Of a stretch of DNA of 23,030 bases, positions 22,162-23,030 are shown in pieces. The notes beneath the pieces are model-generated. The model was not told where the DNA came from. It saw only the letters and a program-made list of their open reading frames with translations, and did no database searches. The stretch's first letter is position 1, and the number at the start of each line of letters is the position of its first letter. Source of the stretch: JANNRA01 sp031401035 (GTDB lineage Bacteria > Desulfobacterota > Binatia > HRBIN30 > CADEER01); NCBI GenBank assembly GCA_031401035.1, contig JANNRA010000138.1:1-23030 (forward strand), in the 5' to 3' direction. A program made the position numbers and the translations under genes.

Positions 22162-22425
22162 TCAGCCCCGCACGGCGGTCGCGTCCTCGTCATCCACGAG
22201 GCGGGCCAGATCGGCAGGAAGGTGATCCACCCGCGACTGCCCGCGGCCGAACGTGACCATCCTAAACGGCGGCAACTTGGCCGCCGAGATCGTCTGCGAG
22301 AACGCCTCGCGCAGGGCGCGATTCACTACCTCGCTGACGCTGATACCCGTTTCGGCTGCCCGCTTCTTAGCCTTTCGGAATAGATCATCATCGATAATCA
22401 TCGTCGTGCGCATACAAATGCGCAT
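22162..22425 (-). CDS. vapB: VapB-type ribbon-helix-helix antitoxin
   Basis: 87-residue (or 83-residue) antitoxin. The N-terminal part (RTTMIIDDDLFRKAKKRAAETGISVSEVVNRAL) is a ribbon-helix-helix DNA-binding domain, with one beta strand and two helices; the C-terminal tail is less ordered and probably wraps VapC. Two in-frame ATGs, at 22425 and 22413, both lie inside a 9-nt direct repeat; the second gives the standard MRTTMIIDD start. Immediately upstream is an AT-rich palindrome that overlaps a TTGACA box, so autorepression by the VapBC complex is expected. The lower G+C content of this region compared with its neighbours is in keeping with horizontal transfer. Confidence 0.87.
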   Translation of the reverse strand: MRICMRTTMIIDDDLFRKAKKRAAETGISVSEVVNRALREAFSQTISAAKLPPFRMVTFGRGQSRVDHLPADLARLVDDEDATAVRG

Positions 22426-22427
22426 AC
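22407..22427. repeat. vapB: 9-nt direct repeat spanning both possible vapB start codons
   Basis: TGCGCATAC occurs at 22407-22415 and again at 22419-22427 with a 3-nt spacer. On the minus strand each copy contains an ATG in the vapB frame. It may reflect a local duplication, or a second operator-like element. Confidence 0.7.
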
Positions 22428-22430
22428 CTG

Positions 22431-22460
22431 CGATAACTTATCATTGTCAAGCAGTTATCG
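22431..22460 (-). promoter_or_regulatory. vapB: vapBC operator/promoter palindrome
   Basis: CGATAACT (22431-22438) and AGTTATCG (22453-22460) are perfect 8-nt inverted repeats with a 14-nt spacer, and GATAACTTATC at 22432-22442 is a second short palindrome. On the minus strand a consensus TTGACA (22450-22445) lies in the spacer. A TATGCG 18 bases further would place transcription near the second vapB ATG. The palindrome is the expected kind of binding site for a VapBC complex; its use is inferred. It also contains the TAA stop of the upstream peptidase gene (22455-22457). Confidence 0.65.
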
Positions 22461-23030
22461 TCTTTCGGGGGACGCACTGCGGCCGCGGCGCGGGGTGCAG
22501 GCGCGTAGCACGGCGGCGACGACGGCGGTGCAGGCGGCGTGCTGCAGGGCGATGCGGTCGAGCATCGACAACGCCTCGGCGCGGCTCGGGTCGCCGGTGG
22601 CGAGGACGAAGAGGGTATCGCCGTCGACGCGCGTGTGAACCGGTCGAATGCAGCGCGCCAGGCCATCGTGGGCGGCGGCGGCGAGTTCGGCGGCGTCCTC
22701 GCGGCTCAGGGCGGCGTCGGTGACGATGACGCCGATGGTGGTGTTGCCGAAGGGCGTCGAACCGGCCCCGGCGAGCAGGATCTCGATGGGGGTGAAGCCG
22801 CGCCCGCGCTCGGCGCGGACGCCGGCGACGATCCGGCCGGTAGAGGGATCGACGACCTCGCCGAACGCGTTGACGGCGACGACGGCCTCGACGCGCAGCG
22901 CGCCGGCGGCGGCGCGCGCGATGCCGACTCCGCCGGGCGTACTGCGCTCGCTGCCGGCGGCTTTGCCGACGCTGGCACCGGTGCCGGCGCCGACGGCGCC
23001 TTCCGCCGCGCCGCTGCCGCGCGCCGCGGC
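22455..23030 (-). CDS. P1 family peptidase, DmpA/S58 type (C-terminal part)
   Basis: The minus frame is open from the right edge to a TAA at 22455-22457 and gives the last 191 residues of a DmpA-like (S58) N-terminal-nucleophile hydrolase. These proteins cleave themselves in two and act as aminopeptidases or amidases. Visible family blocks are GAVGAGTGASVGKAAG, GGVGIA, AVNAFGEVVDPSTGRIVAG, the GNTTIGVIVTDA segment and AHDGLARCIRPVHTRVDGDTLFVLATG. The position of the usual nucleophile is within NTT, so Thr and not Ser would be used, as in some bacterial members. The start and N-terminal half lie outside the window. The stop codon sits inside the vapBC palindrome, 30 bases before the vapB start. 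Confidence 0.88.
   Translation of the reverse strand, partial: AAARGSGAAEGAVGAGTGASVGKAAGSERSTPGGVGIARAAAGALRVEAVVAVNAFGEVVDPSTGRIVAGVRAERGRGFTPIEILLAGAGSTPFGNTTIGVIVTDAALSREDAAELAAAAHDGLARCIRPVHTRVDGDTLFVLATGDPSRAEALSMLDRIALQHAACTAVVAAVLRACTPRRGRSASPERR

Noticed and set aside
22388..22978. Two minus-strand frames (22388-22666 and 22706-22978)
   Set aside because: They are out-of-frame with the P1 peptidase, whose conserved blocks are read continuously from 23030 to 22455.

Overview
The window is a 23 kb chromosomal segment of very high G+C DNA with tightly packed genes, short or overlapping junctions and strong G/C third-position bias. Gene content (GT5 glycogen synthase with GlgC, RsmH/RsmI, LysA, an OPT transporter, a crotonase, VapBC) is bacterial. 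The many short palindromic repeats at gene ends and the style of the proteins suggest an uncultured deltaproteobacterial-type lineage (for example Binatota- or Myxococcota-like), but this is an impression and not a phylogenetic result.

Layout. Bases 2-157 hold the cysteine-rich end of a protein that starts outside the window, followed by a strong hairpin. Plus strand 357-4052 is a polyphosphate-type cassette: exopolyphosphatase Ppx/GppA, a CYTH-CHAD protein and a SixA-like phosphatase, spaced 2 and 4 bp apart. A small conserved-looking unknown protein (4198-4653) leads into glgC-glgA-rsmH (4696-8433; 4 bp gap, then ATGA overlap). A palindromic repeat and a crotonase (8558-9415) follow.

Minus strand 17187-9426 runs as a possible five-gene unit: a zinc ribbon/class III cyclase/AAA ATPase/TPR regulator; a two-domain protein in which an ERG2/sigma-1-receptor domain is fused to an aldonolactone-oxidase-type flavoprotein; a Gfo/Idh oxidoreductase; rsmI; and a small unknown protein. 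The regulator and the fusion overlap by ATGA, so they are probably translated together.

Plus strand 17435-21711 carries a diaminopimelate decarboxylase-like gene, an OPT-family transporter and an EamA/DMT permease. These are separated by two inverted-repeat elements. Minus strand 23030-21725 carries the end of a P1 (DmpA/S58) peptidase and a vapBC toxin-antitoxin pair with an AT-rich operator.

Most notable is the ERG2/sigma-1 domain fused to a flavin oxidase (11786-13687). It keeps both acidic pocket residues at exactly the human spacing and is coupled to a large signalling ATPase. Other points are the proximity of the two methyltransferases that modify the same 16S rRNA base (RsmH and RsmI), a Lys-to-Gln change at the ADP-glucose site of GlgA, and palindromic repeats that supply the stop or start codons of neighbouring genes. 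No tRNA, rRNA, CRISPR array or transposase gene was seen, and no gene-free stretch exceeds 300 bases.
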